Below the pieces are notes generated by a model, which saw only the letters and a program-made list of their open reading frames with translations, made no database searches and had not been told where the DNA came from. A stretch of DNA of 64,000 nt from Pelodictyon luteolum. GTDB taxonomy: Bacteria; Bacteroidota; Chlorobiia; Chlorobiales; Chlorobiaceae. The translations under genes were made by a program, and so were the position numbers. The stretch's first letter is position 1. Each line of letters starts with the position of its first letter. The DNA lies in contig NZ_LVWG01000016.1 of the NCBI RefSeq assembly GCF_001622165.1, forward strand, positions 62,001 through 126,000, given 5' to 3'. Below, one piece after another: positions 55,089 to 63,369 of this stretch.

Positions 55089-56933
55089 ATGTGTGGAATT
55101 GTTGGATATATAGGATCCCGCGAAGCGGCTCCTCTCCTGCTTGGAGGGCTTCATCGCCTTGAGTACCGTGGGTACGATTCGGCAGGCATAGCCCTGCTTA
55201 ATGGCGGTCTGCCTTTCATGAAGCAGAAGGGTAGCGTCGCCGAACTCCAGAAGGCCTACGATGCGTCTCCTTCCAGTATGCTTGGCGCCACCATCGGCAT
55301 AGGTCATACACGCTGGGCAACGCACGGTGATCCGAGCGACCGCAACGCCCATCCCCATCTGAATGCTGCGGGAGACATCGCCGTCATCCACAACGGCATT
55401 ATCGAGAATTATTCGGTGCTTAAGCAGGAACTGCAGGGTGAGGGCTATCATTTTCAGAGTGATACCGATTCGGAAGTGCTCGTACAGCTCGTCGACCGGA
55501 TCTGGAAAATCGATCCGTCGCTTTCTCTTGAGGCAGTCGTGCGGGCCGCGCTACGCCACGTCGAAGGGGCTTACGGTGTCTGCGTGATCTCTCCCCGCGA
55601 CCCCGACAAGATCGTTGTTGCCCGTAAGGGTAGTCCTCTGGTGATAGGCATCGGAGAGGGTGAGTATTTCATTGCCTCCGATGCGGCACCCATCGTAGAG
55701 CACACCAATCGCGTGGTCTATCTTTCCGACGGTGAAATGGCCGTCATCACCCGTAGTGGCTATCAGGTTCGCACCATCGAGAACGTCGCCATGGAGAAGG
55801 ATATCACCGAGCTTGACTTTTCGCTTGAGAAAATCGAAAAGGGTGGCTACGAGCACTTCATGCTGAAGGAGATTTTCGAGCAGCCGGACGTGATGCACGA
55901 TGTGATGCGCGGACGCGTCCGGACTGAAGAGGGGCGGGTCGTCTTAGGTGGTATCGAGGACTATCTTGACCGCCTGAAGCAGGCAAAACGCATTGTCATC
56001 TGTGCCTGTGGCACCAGCTGGCATGCAGGTCTCATAGGTGAATACCTCATCGAGGACTTCGCCCGTATTCCGGTCGAAGTCGACTACGCTTCGGAGTTCC
56101 GTTACCGTAATCCGATCATCGGCCCTGATGACGTAGTCATTGTGATTTCCCAGTCCGGAGAAACCGCCGATACCCTCGCAGCGCTCCGTGCGGCCAAGGA
56201 AAAGGGCGCTATGGTGATGGGTATCTGCAATGTGGTTGGTTCGACCATAGCGCGTGAAACCATGTGCGGCATCTATACCCATGCAGGCCCCGAGGTCGGT
56301 GTAGCATCGACCAAGGCGTTCACCGCCCAGGTGATCGTGCTGTACATGCTCGCTCTTGCACTCAGCAAGGGTCGCACCATCTCCCATCATGAGATGCGTC
56401 TCAGTCTTAAGGAGCTCTCGAAGGTTCCGGAGCATGCCGCGAAAATTCTCGAGCTTGACAACCAGATCCAGAAAATCGCCGACAGCTACAAGGATGCCCG
56501 AAACTTCCTCTACCTTGGCCGTGGATACAACTTTCCTGTGGCGCTCGAAGGCGCGCTCAAGCTGAAGGAAATTTCTTACATCCATGCCGAAGGCTACCCT
56601 GCCGCCGAGATGAAGCATGGTCCCATCGCGCTTATCGACGAGGATATGCCCGTCGTCGTCATCGCTACCCGCGACAGTTCCTACCAGAAGATCCTGAGCA
56701 ACATCGAGGAGGTCCGTAGCCGCAAGGGTCGGGTAATCGCCATTGCCAGCGAGGGCGACACTGAAGTGGCCCGTCTTGCTGAACATGTCATATACATCCC
56801 GCAGGCCGCCGCCCAGATCATGCCGCTGCTTACGGTCATCCCGCTGCAGTTGCTCTCATACCATATTGCCACCCTCCGTGGCTGTAATGTGGACAGGCCG
56901 CGCAATCTGGCGAAATCTGTTACGGTAGAATAG
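55089..56933 (+). CDS. glmS: Glutamine:fructose-6-phosphate aminotransferase
   Basis: The 614-residue protein starts MCGIVGYIGS with the N-terminal nucleophile Cys2 of the glutaminase domain, followed by GHTRWATHG. The two SIS isomerase domains follow (CGTSWHAGLIGEYLIE and GRGYNFPVALEGALKLKEI), ending at the conserved PRNLAKSVTVE. It makes glucosamine 6-phosphate for the cell envelope. Length matches the family. Confidence 0.97.
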   Translation: MCGIVGYIGSREAAPLLLGGLHRLEYRGYDSAGIALLNGGLPFMKQKGSVAELQKAYDASPSSMLGATIGIGHTRWATHGDPSDRNAHPHLNAAGDIAVIHNGIIENYSVLKQELQGEGYHFQSDTDSEVLVQLVDRIWKIDPSLSLEAVVRAALRHVEGAYGVCVISPRDPDKIVVARKGSPLVIGIGEGEYFIASDAAPIVEHTNRVVYLSDGEMAVITRSGYQVRTIENVAMEKDITELDFSLEKIEKGGYEHFMLKEIFEQPDVMHDVMRGRVRTEEGRVVLGGIEDYLDRLKQAKRIVICACGTSWHAGLIGEYLIEDFARIPVEVDYASEFRYRNPIIGPDDVVIVISQSGETADTLAALRAAKEKGAMVMGICNVVGSTIARETMCGIYTHAGPEVGVASTKAFTAQVIVLYMLALALSKGRTISHHEMRLSLKELSKVPEHAAKILELDNQIQKIADSYKDARNFLYLGRGYNFPVALEGALKLKEISYIHAEGYPAAEMKHGPIALIDEDMPVVVIATRDSSYQKILSNIEEVRSRKGRVIAIASEGDTEVARLAEHVIYIPQAAAQIMPLLTVIPLQLLSYHIATLRGCNVDRPRNLAKSVTVE

Positions 56934-56983
56934 GTGTGCACCGTGGTTTCTTATTCAATAATCAATAATTCTGATTACCTCTT

Positions 56984-57358
56984 ATGAGTGAACCCGAAAT
57001 GGGCGCAAGCCCCGATATGCAGGGGGATGCGAGGTTCGCTGCAATCCTTGCAGACCTCGAAACAATCTCCCGGGAACTGCGGGACGAGGGCATCATCGAC
57101 ACCCTTACCGGCACCGAGGGCGGATCAGTAACGATCGAGTTCGGTGTGTGGGGCGAGGGGGATGAGGCAGAGCCTTCCGTTATCGTGAGCATCGATTCGC
57201 CTGAGGATTTCGACGGTGATGACGATCTGATCGATGATTTCGAGGATGAAGTGCTTGAGCGGCTTGAAGCCGCATCACGCGGCTGGTCCACTGAGGCCAC
57301 GGATCTGCTTGGCGACGACAGGCAGGTGGTGCTGCTCTTCAACGGTGAAGAGATCTGA
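56984..57358 (+). CDS. Acidic hypothetical protein
   Basis: This 124-residue protein is very acidic, with DSPEDFDGDDDLIDDFEDE near its middle, and appears to be alpha/beta (VTIEFGVWGEGDEAEPSVIVSI; QVVLLFNGEEI at the end). No family is recognised. It follows glmS by 50 bases in the same direction and precedes a 141-bp gap with a possible TATACT -10 element at 57408. Confidence 0.6.
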   Translation: MSEPEMGASPDMQGDARFAAILADLETISRELRDEGIIDTLTGTEGGSVTIEFGVWGEGDEAEPSVIVSIDSPEDFDGDDDLIDDFEDEVLERLEAASRGWSTEATDLLGDDRQVVLLFNGEEI

Positions 57359-57499
57359 GCTCTGTTCTTTTTGCGCAGTATTACTTACTTTATCGTGTAG
57401 TTTGTGGTATACTGACATTGTCGGGACAGCCCTCTTGGGCTTTCGGATTTAAACGGTCCGCCTCGCGATGTTGCTACAACCCTCTACCCCCTCTCCGAT

Positions 57500-59014
57500 A
57501 TGACGCCGTCATCTGTTCGTATGGCACTGCAGAGCATTGCTTTCTGGGTTGCTGCCATTTTTTTTGTCCATGGAGCGGCTTTCGCCGGGCAGAAGAAGGA
57601 CATCGAGAAATTCAACATTCTTTTTGAGAACGCTCAGTACGAGCAAGCCGCAGATTTCGCACTTGAACGCATCGGCGATAAGCGGGAGGATAAGGCAAAG
57701 TTACTGCAGTCGATGCAGGCTGCTGCTGCGTTGCGCTACAGCAACCGGATGGAGCTGAGTTCACTGCTGTTCGATGAGTGTGAGGCGATCATCAAGGCCC
57801 ACGACGAAAAACTCTTTGCTTCCAATGCGGCATCAAGTGCAGGAGCGGTACTCCTCAATGATAGCTCGCTTGATTATAAGGGTAGCGTATACGATGGCGT
57901 GATGGTCAATACCTATAAGGCGCTGAATTTCTGGCAAGAAGGGAAAATCGATCTTGCCCGGATTGAGTTCAACCGCGCTCTCGATCGGCAGCGCAGGGCG
58001 GTGGATCGGTTTGCCTCTGAAATTGCCAGGCAGAAAGAGGAAATTGCGCGGAAGCAGGCGGATGGACGTGGGAGCGTCGATCTTGAAGAGAGCGTCAATA
58101 GTCCAGAGGTTAGAGACGCCATTGAGAATACGTATTCAAATCTTTTTGAGTTTGCTGCGTATCCGGATTTTGTGAACCCGTTCACCACCTATGCTGCGGG
58201 TCTGTTTTTCATGTCGCAGGGGGATTATCCGAAAGCCTCCACCCTCTTTAAAGAGGTTGTGGGCATGACGCAGGGAAATGCCGTGGTGATGGGCGACCTT
58301 GCCGAGGCCGATGGCCTGCAGTCGAGGGGACGGCATGTCTGGGTGATCTTTGAAAATGGCTCCGGTCCGGTGAAGGAAGAAGTGCGGCTTGACCTCCCGT
58401 TGTTTCTTGTGACGAGCCAGATAAAATACACCGGTATCGCACTGCCGAAGCTGGTGTACAGGGAGAACGGCTGTCAGGGTCTGTCCGTGAAGGATGGGGC
58501 GCAGGTGGTTGGCCGTACGCAGTTTCTTTCAAGCATGGATAGGGTGGTGCAGACCGAATTCAAGAAGCGCTATCCGGCAATCCTGCGTCGTGCTATTCTC
58601 TCGGCTGCCATGAAAACGGTAGTCCAGAACCAGGCCCAGAAGCAGTTCGGCGATATCGGCGGTATTCTTGGCGGTCTCATGCAGCGGGCGACTACCATTG
58701 CCGACACCCGTATGTGGACGGCGCTTCCCAAAGAGTTCCAGATTGCCCGGGTTCCGGTTCCGGGAGGCGGTATCCTTGCTATTGAAACAGCCGGGGGCAG
58801 GGTGTTGAGCGTAACGGTGCCTGCAGATGGAAGTTCGATGGTGTATGTCAAGGTTCCCGCACCCGGGGCTGCACCATTTTGCAGCGTGACACCGATGGAC
58901 CCTGTGCAGGCTGCTGCAGCTGAGGAACGGCCCATTGCCGCTGCCGGCTTGGGGGAAGGGCCGGATGAAACGCATGGAGAAGGGATTCATTCACATCAAG
59001 ACATGGAGAAATAA
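57500..59014 (+). CDS. COG3014-like periplasmic TPR-type protein
   Basis: The 504-residue protein has a signal peptide ending near AAFAG (residue 29). Helical repeats follow, with YEQAADFALERIG, ALNFWQEGKIDLARIEFNRALDRQRRA and YPKASTLFKEV resembling TPR units. A C-terminal beta part ends acidic and His-rich. It matches the COG3014 group in general form, seen next to LpoB-type lipoproteins. It heads a five-gene envelope cluster in which it is followed two bases later by the YcfL-like gene. Role unknown. An internal ATG at 57521 could be the start. Confidence 0.65.
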   Translation: MTPSSVRMALQSIAFWVAAIFFVHGAAFAGQKKDIEKFNILFENAQYEQAADFALERIGDKREDKAKLLQSMQAAAALRYSNRMELSSLLFDECEAIIKAHDEKLFASNAASSAGAVLLNDSSLDYKGSVYDGVMVNTYKALNFWQEGKIDLARIEFNRALDRQRRAVDRFASEIARQKEEIARKQADGRGSVDLEESVNSPEVRDAIENTYSNLFEFAAYPDFVNPFTTYAAGLFFMSQGDYPKASTLFKEVVGMTQGNAVVMGDLAEADGLQSRGRHVWVIFENGSGPVKEEVRLDLPLFLVTSQIKYTGIALPKLVYRENGCQGLSVKDGAQVVGRTQFLSSMDRVVQTEFKKRYPAILRRAILSAAMKTVVQNQAQKQFGDIGGILGGLMQRATTIADTRMWTALPKEFQIARVPVPGGGILAIETAGGRVLSVTVPADGSSMVYVKVPAPGAAPFCSVTPMDPVQAAAAEERPIAAAGLGEGPDETHGEGIHSHQDMEK

Positions 59015-59016
59015 GC

Positions 59017-59400
59017 ATGCAGAGGAGTTCAAGATTCGGGGTGATTGTTATGCTGTTGCTGTTCATCGGCGGGTGCACCAGCACGCGTCTTGAAGAACGC
59101 AGGGTATCGTTTGTAGATGGTTCGCTCAAGGGTGACATGCTTCTGACCGATTTCGTTTCGGTCGTCAACAGCGGCGGTTTGATGGAGGTGCAGGTGACGG
59201 GTCGGAATAAAACCTCCAGGTACCGCCTGCTCGAGTACCGCGTGGAGTGGTTTGATGGCAGCGGCATGCAGGTGCCGAGCGTCATGACCCGATGGGCGAC
59301 CTTCCCTGCGTTTGAAAAGGCGAGCTTCTCATTCAGTGCCGTGGCCCCTAAACAGGGTGTTTCGGATTTCAGGATTTTAATCAGGAAAGCTAAAAAGTAA
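59017..59400 (+). CDS. YcfL-like lipoprotein (DUF1425 type)
   Basis: The 127-residue product has a lipoprotein signal with IGGC (lipid cysteine about residue 20). A small beta domain follows: LTDFVSVVNSGGLMEVQVTGRNKTSRYRLLEYRVEWFDGSGMQV, the pattern of YcfL. In E. coli ycfL is adjacent to lpoB, and here an LpoB-like gene follows 21 bases later. Probably an outer-membrane lipoprotein of the same module. Confidence 0.75.
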   Translation: MQRSSRFGVIVMLLLFIGGCTSTRLEERRVSFVDGSLKGDMLLTDFVSVVNSGGLMEVQVTGRNKTSRYRLLEYRVEWFDGSGMQVPSVMTRWATFPAFEKASFSFSAVAPKQGVSDFRILIRKAKK

Positions 59401-59421
59401 CCGACAACCATTGGGAGAATC

Positions 59422-60030
59422 ATGAAAGGAAAAAACATCCTGGCCGCCCTGGCTGTGGCCATCACCATGAGCGGTTGTGCAACCTCCGTTCAGCATATCG
59501 ATACGAACAACGATCAGGGTAAGGCCGTTATGGGTCTTGATTATCGCGATTTCCAGACGGCTGCCGGCGAGGCGGTCGGCTCTATGCTGCAGTCCGGCGC
59601 TCTGAACAAACGGGACGGCGGCCGATATGTGCTCGTCGTTTCTCGTGTCATCAATGATACGATGCAGCGCATCGATACCGATCAGCTCGTTAAGAAGATC
59701 CGCATAGACCTGCTCCAGAGCGGAAAGGTGGTTGTCACGACAGCCGTAGGCCCGAACGGCCCCGAGGACCGGATGGCCATGCAGACCCGTGAGCTCCGCC
59801 AGTCAGAAGAGTTCAACCAGTCAACCGTAGCAGGTAAAGGCCGGATGATTGCTCCAGAGCTCAGCCTTTCCGGCAAGATTCTCCAGCGGAACATCCGCGT
59901 GAGCAGCGGGACCCAGCAGGTAGAGTACTACTTCCAGCTGACCCTTACCGACATCAACACGGGATTGGCGTTCTGGGAGGGTGAGAGCTTCATCGGCAAG
60001 CGGGGAAGCAACAAGAGCGTATCATGGTGA
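59422..60030 (+). CDS. LpoB-like penicillin-binding-protein activator lipoprotein
   Basis: The 202-residue protein has a lipobox (MSGC, lipid cysteine about residue 20), an extended linker and the LpoB domain: YVLVVSRVINDTMQRIDTDQLVKKIRIDLLQSGKVVV and the C-terminal YYFQLTLTDINTGLAFWEGE. In enterobacteria LpoB reaches through the peptidoglycan to activate PBP1B. Whether this protein does the same here is open. Its end overlaps the next gene by seven bases. Confidence 0.8.
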   Translation: MKGKNILAALAVAITMSGCATSVQHIDTNNDQGKAVMGLDYRDFQTAAGEAVGSMLQSGALNKRDGGRYVLVVSRVINDTMQRIDTDQLVKKIRIDLLQSGKVVVTTAVGPNGPEDRMAMQTRELRQSEEFNQSTVAGKGRMIAPELSLSGKILQRNIRVSSGTQQVEYYFQLTLTDINTGLAFWEGESFIGKRGSNKSVSW

Positions 60031-60284
60031 AAAGGGCGTTTATTACTCTGCTCGCACTAACGGTGCCGGGGGTGCTTGCCGCCTCCCCGGACGCCCTTCT
60101 CCCGGCAGCCTTGGACTCGGCTGCGATCAAGCAGTCCGCACCTGTCGATTCGGTTGCTCCAGAGGAGTGCGTGCCTGTTGACTCTCTTGCCGTTACGCCG
60201 ATCCTCATGCCACTGCCTGCCGGCCCGCCGGCCGAAGAGCCGTTCTCTGCGCCGCCGTCTTCCTTGCCTGAATATGATTTCTAA
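60024..60284 (+). CDS. Small secreted Pro/Ala-rich protein
   Basis: The 86-residue product has a signal peptide (AFITLLALTVPGVLAA) and a low-complexity mature part rich in Pro, Ala and Ser (PLPAGPPAEEPFSAPPSSLPE) with one cysteine. It overlaps the LpoB-like gene by seven bases, so it belongs to the operon. No family recognised. Confidence 0.6.
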   Translation: MVKRAFITLLALTVPGVLAASPDALLPAALDSAAIKQSAPVDSVAPEECVPVDSLAVTPILMPLPAGPPAEEPFSAPPSSLPEYDF

Positions 60285-60302
60285 CGTTTTTCGACCTTCC
60301 CC

Positions 60303-61610
60303 ATGACCATGCTGAAAAAGATTTTCCTTGTACTCGCTATGCTTCTGCTGCCTTTTGCGGCGAAGGCCGAATTCGTGGTCTCGCAGCTGGACGTTAAAGG
60401 GTACGGAGAGACCCGCTCTGAAGCGGTTCAGGATGCCCTGCTCGAGGCTATCCGCCAGAACCAGGGGGTTGACCTCCAATCAACAAGGGAACTGGTGAGA
60501 GAACTGCCCGAACCAGTAGCCTTGAGGGATAGCGCAATGGCTGTCTCCGACAAGCCAAAAACTGTCGTTCGTGACGAGGTGCGCGAGTCGGTACGCGGAG
60601 CGGTCCGGCAGTACCGTGTGCTTGACGCCCACGAGCTGGCGGACGGCCGCTGGGAGGCAAGAGTATTGGCCGCGTTTACACGCTACAAAAGCCCCGGCCT
60701 CAATACCTCCAAACGTCGCCGGATCGCGGTGATGCCATTCCGGACAGCAAGCTCGTCACTGATGTTCGATGGGCAGCAGGTTCCTGCTGAAGATATATCG
60801 GCGGAACTGGTTCAGCAGGTGGTGACGGAATTGACCCAGAGCCGGAAATTTTCGGTGCTTGACCGCGATTACATGGATGCGTATCTCAATGAAAAGTCTC
60901 TCCTGCTCTCAGCGGATGCCGAGGCGTCGGAAATGATGAAAATGGGCATGGCGCTCGGTGTGGACTACATGCTTGTCGGCATCATCTCAGGAGGCGGAGA
61001 ACGCCGAACCGACCATGTTTCAGGACTCACCGGGGAACGGGTACAGCATGGTGCTGCTTCACTCAGTGTGGATTACCGGATCATCGTGATGTCGACGAGG
61101 GAGGTCAAGTGGTCGGGCAGCGAGCGGATTGAGCTTGAAGGATCCGAGATGCCACGGGATGGTTCAGTGTCGCCGAGCCCCGATGCTGTTCGCCGCGCAC
61201 TGGTTTTTGGGGCGGCCCGCATGATCGTGCGGCGTGCGCTTGATAACATCTATCCGCTTCGCGTCGTGGGTCGTAATGCAGCGGGCGAAGTACTGGTGAA
61301 TCAGGGCGGTGTGACCCTGCAGGAAGGAGAGCTTTTTGACGTGTTAGCTGTCGGCCCCGATGTGAAGGATCATTATACAGGAGAGTCGCTGGGCGCGGTA
61401 GAAAACCGGATCGGTAGAATCAAGGTCGTGCGGGTCGCTTCGAAAAAGTCCTATGCTGCGGTTGTTGAGGGTGATTTCTCCCTCATGGTCGATGGCTGCA
61501 TATGCCGCAGGGTCAGCGGTGCAGGGAATGCCGTTCCGGTGAACCCCGGCCGTCCGACCGATGTCCGTATCTCTGAAGACGGAGGTGCGGTGCTGCCGTT
61601 TGATCGCTGA
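60303..61610 (+). CDS. CsgG-related periplasmic/outer-membrane protein
   Basis: The 435-residue protein has a signal peptide (IFLVLAMLLLPFAAKAEF), an N-terminal domain (VKGYGETRSEAVQDALLEAIRQNQGV), and a CsgG/HfaB-like core: KRRRIAVMPFRTAS, ELVQQVVTELTQSRKFSVLDRDYMDAYLNEKSLL and GVDYMLVGIISGG. Family members form or assist secretion channels for curli and related fibres; no curli subunit gene is nearby. It closes the LpoB-like cluster and is followed by a terminator. Confidence 0.75.
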   Translation: MTMLKKIFLVLAMLLLPFAAKAEFVVSQLDVKGYGETRSEAVQDALLEAIRQNQGVDLQSTRELVRELPEPVALRDSAMAVSDKPKTVVRDEVRESVRGAVRQYRVLDAHELADGRWEARVLAAFTRYKSPGLNTSKRRRIAVMPFRTASSSLMFDGQQVPAEDISAELVQQVVTELTQSRKFSVLDRDYMDAYLNEKSLLLSADAEASEMMKMGMALGVDYMLVGIISGGGERRTDHVSGLTGERVQHGAASLSVDYRIIVMSTREVKWSGSERIELEGSEMPRDGSVSPSPDAVRRALVFGAARMIVRRALDNIYPLRVVGRNAAGEVLVNQGGVTLQEGELFDVLAVGPDVKDHYTGESLGAVENRIGRIKVVRVASKKSYAAVVEGDFSLMVDGCICRRVSGAGNAVPVNPGRPTDVRISEDGGAVLPFDR

Positions 61611-61679
61611 TGTCGCGTTGAGTTGATGCTGCCGGGAATTATTCTTCCCCTATGTCTGTTTATGACAGCACTTGACTGT

Positions 61680-61705
61680 GACCCCCTCTTTGAGGGGGTC
61701 TTTTT
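61680..61705 (+). terminator. Intrinsic terminator after the CsgG-like gene
   Basis: GACCCCCTC and GAGGGGGTC form a perfect 9-bp stem with loop TTT, followed by five T residues, 69 bases after the stop codon. Confidence 0.9.
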
Positions 61706-61729
61706 CATCATATAAATCCTGAAGAGGTT

Positions 61730-62671
61730 ATGGAGGGTCATATTGTCATCACCGGCGCCACCGGTGTCATCGGCACCGAGCTTGTCGCAGCGTTGGAACA
61801 GAGGGGCGAAGTGGTTGTGGTCCTTGCACGAAGCCCCGAATCGGCGAGACGGAAAGTGCCCGGAGCAGACAGATACGTACTGTGGGATTCCGACATGGCC
61901 GAAGGAGAATGGACAGGCCTTGTCAGCGGCGCAAAAGCGGTTATTCATCTTGCAGGCAAACCCCTGCTTGAAACCCGCTGGACGGAAGAGCACAAGCAGG
62001 AGTGCTACAACTCCCGCATACTCGGAACCCGCCACATGGTTGCTGCCATCGCCAAGGCGCCGGTGAAGCCCGGCGTCTTCATATCTGCATCGGCCATAGG
62101 CTATTACGGCTCATTTGAGCGTTGTGGTGATACGCCCGACATCCTTGAAAACGGAGCGGCCGGCAGAGATTTTCTTGCAAAAATATGCGAGGACTGGGAG
62201 CGGGAGGCCCTGGCGGCAGAAAAACTCGGAGTGCGTCTGGTTCTGCTTCGAACCGGCATCGTGCTCTCCACCAGAGGTGGTATGCTGCAGAAGCTGATCG
62301 GCCCGTTCAATTTCTTCGTTGGCGGTCCTGTCGGAACAGGCGAACAGTGCATTTCATGGATCCACCTCGATGATGAAATAGACTGCATTCTTGCCGCACT
62401 CGATAATGCGGACTGGAGCGGCCCCGTGAATGCTGTAGGGCCGAAACCGGCTTCCATGAAGGAGTTCGCCCAAGCGCTCGGCTCCGTGCTCGGCCGTCCG
62501 TCGCTGCTTCCTGTACCAAAGATGGCGGTGCAGGTCCTCATGGGTGAGGGCGCAGAGTATGCAGTCAAGGGGCAGAAGGTGCTGCCTGGGGTCATGACGG
62601 CGCACGGCTTTGTGTTTCGTTTCCCCTCACTTGCATCTGCTCTCAGGGATCTTGTCCAGCGTGAGCATTGA
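61730..62671 (+). CDS. TIGR01777-type epimerase (YfcH/SulA-like SDR)
   Basis: The 313-residue protein has the Rossmann start IVITGATGVIGTELVAALEQRGEVVVVLARSP, the SDR region SASAIGYYGS and a C-terminal domain with GPVNAVGPKPASMKEFAQALGSVLGRPSLLPVP. It should be an NAD(P)-dependent epimerase/reductase of unknown substrate. It stands alone between two terminators. Confidence 0.88.
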   Translation: MEGHIVITGATGVIGTELVAALEQRGEVVVVLARSPESARRKVPGADRYVLWDSDMAEGEWTGLVSGAKAVIHLAGKPLLETRWTEEHKQECYNSRILGTRHMVAAIAKAPVKPGVFISASAIGYYGSFERCGDTPDILENGAAGRDFLAKICEDWEREALAAEKLGVRLVLLRTGIVLSTRGGMLQKLIGPFNFFVGGPVGTGEQCISWIHLDDEIDCILAALDNADWSGPVNAVGPKPASMKEFAQALGSVLGRPSLLPVPKMAVQVLMGEGAEYAVKGQKVLPGVMTAHGFVFRFPSLASALRDLVQREH

Positions 62672-62714
62672 CTGTCATCCGATGAGGACGGCGGGCGGAA
62701 AAGCTAAAAAAAAA

Positions 62715-62749
62715 GCCGGGCGGAACACACAGGTTCCGCCCGGCTTTTT
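62715..62749. terminator. Bidirectional terminator between epimerase and RNA-binding protein genes
   Basis: GCCGGGCGGAAC and GTTCCGCCCGGC form a perfect 12-bp stem around six bases. T residues follow on the right and A residues precede on the left, so it can stop both convergent genes. Confidence 0.92.
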
Positions 62750-62771
62750 CATCTATTACAGGGGACAGGGC

Positions 62772-63044
62772 TCAGTAGCGGTCCCTTCTGGGAGCCCTTT
62801 CTTCACGGGGTCTGGCCTCGTTAACTTTGATGGTGCGGCCTTTGAAGTCCTGCTCGTTCATCGCTTCGATGGCGGTGCGGCCTTCCTCGTCGCTTGACAT
62901 GTCAACAAAGCCGAACCCTTTGGAGCGTCCGGAAAACTTGTCCATGATGATGTTCGCGCTGTCGACCTGTCCGAACCGGGAGAATGCCTCGCGAAGATCA
63001 TCTTCTGTCACGGAGTACGGCAGATTGCCAATGTAAATATTCAT
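62772..63044 (-). CDS. RRM-type single-domain RNA-binding protein
   Basis: The 90-residue protein has one RNA recognition motif with RNP2 (IYIGNL) and RNP1 (KGFGFVDM) and an Arg-rich tail (ARPREERAPRRDRY). This glycine-poor short form is common in phototrophs, where relatives respond to cold. The ATG ending at 63044 gives the standard start MNIYIGNLPYSV. A nested inverted repeat lies in its probable 5' leader. Confidence 0.93.
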   Translation of the reverse strand: MNIYIGNLPYSVTEDDLREAFSRFGQVDSANIIMDKFSGRSKGFGFVDMSSDEEGRTAIEAMNEQDFKGRTIKVNEARPREERAPRRDRY

Positions 63045-63109
63045 TTTTTTTGTTTCGATATACATGGTGCATTGATAGAAAGAGGCGCTCTGCAGATAAC
63101 CAAGGCACA

Positions 63110-63160
63110 AATTACCTGTAAGCGACCAGCCAACCATTGGCTGGTTTCTAAGCGGTAATT
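63110..63160. repeat. Nested inverted repeat upstream of the RRM gene
   Basis: The inner stem is CCAGCCAA/TTGGCTGG around CCA (63126-63144). The outer arms are AATTACC (63110-63116) and GGTAATT (63154-63160). It lies 66-116 bases upstream of the RRM protein start, so it may be a structured leader or an operator. The 325-bp divergent gap between this gene and amt holds it, a second repeat and AT-rich promoter-like sequence. Confidence 0.5.
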
Positions 63161-63338
63161 TATGGCAATGCAAAGTTGTTTTCAAAAAAATAAAATCTCC
63201 CCGGTCGGGTTGTTTTCGTCCCGTCCGCGTCACTTCCTCTGCTGTAATACGCGGATATCCATAATTCTATGGGCAGATGCTCTATTGTTTTGTTTTTACT
63301 TAATAAAATAATTATTTAGTCTCCATGACCTTAAATTA

Positions 63339-63361
63339 TTTAGGGTTTAATAAAACCTAAA
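63339..63361. repeat. Inverted repeat just before amt
   Basis: TTTAGG and CCTAAA are inverted around GTTTAATAAAA and end eight bases before the amt ATG. It could be an operator or a hairpin that covers the ribosome binding region. Confidence 0.35.
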
Positions 63362-63369
63362 CGCCGGTT

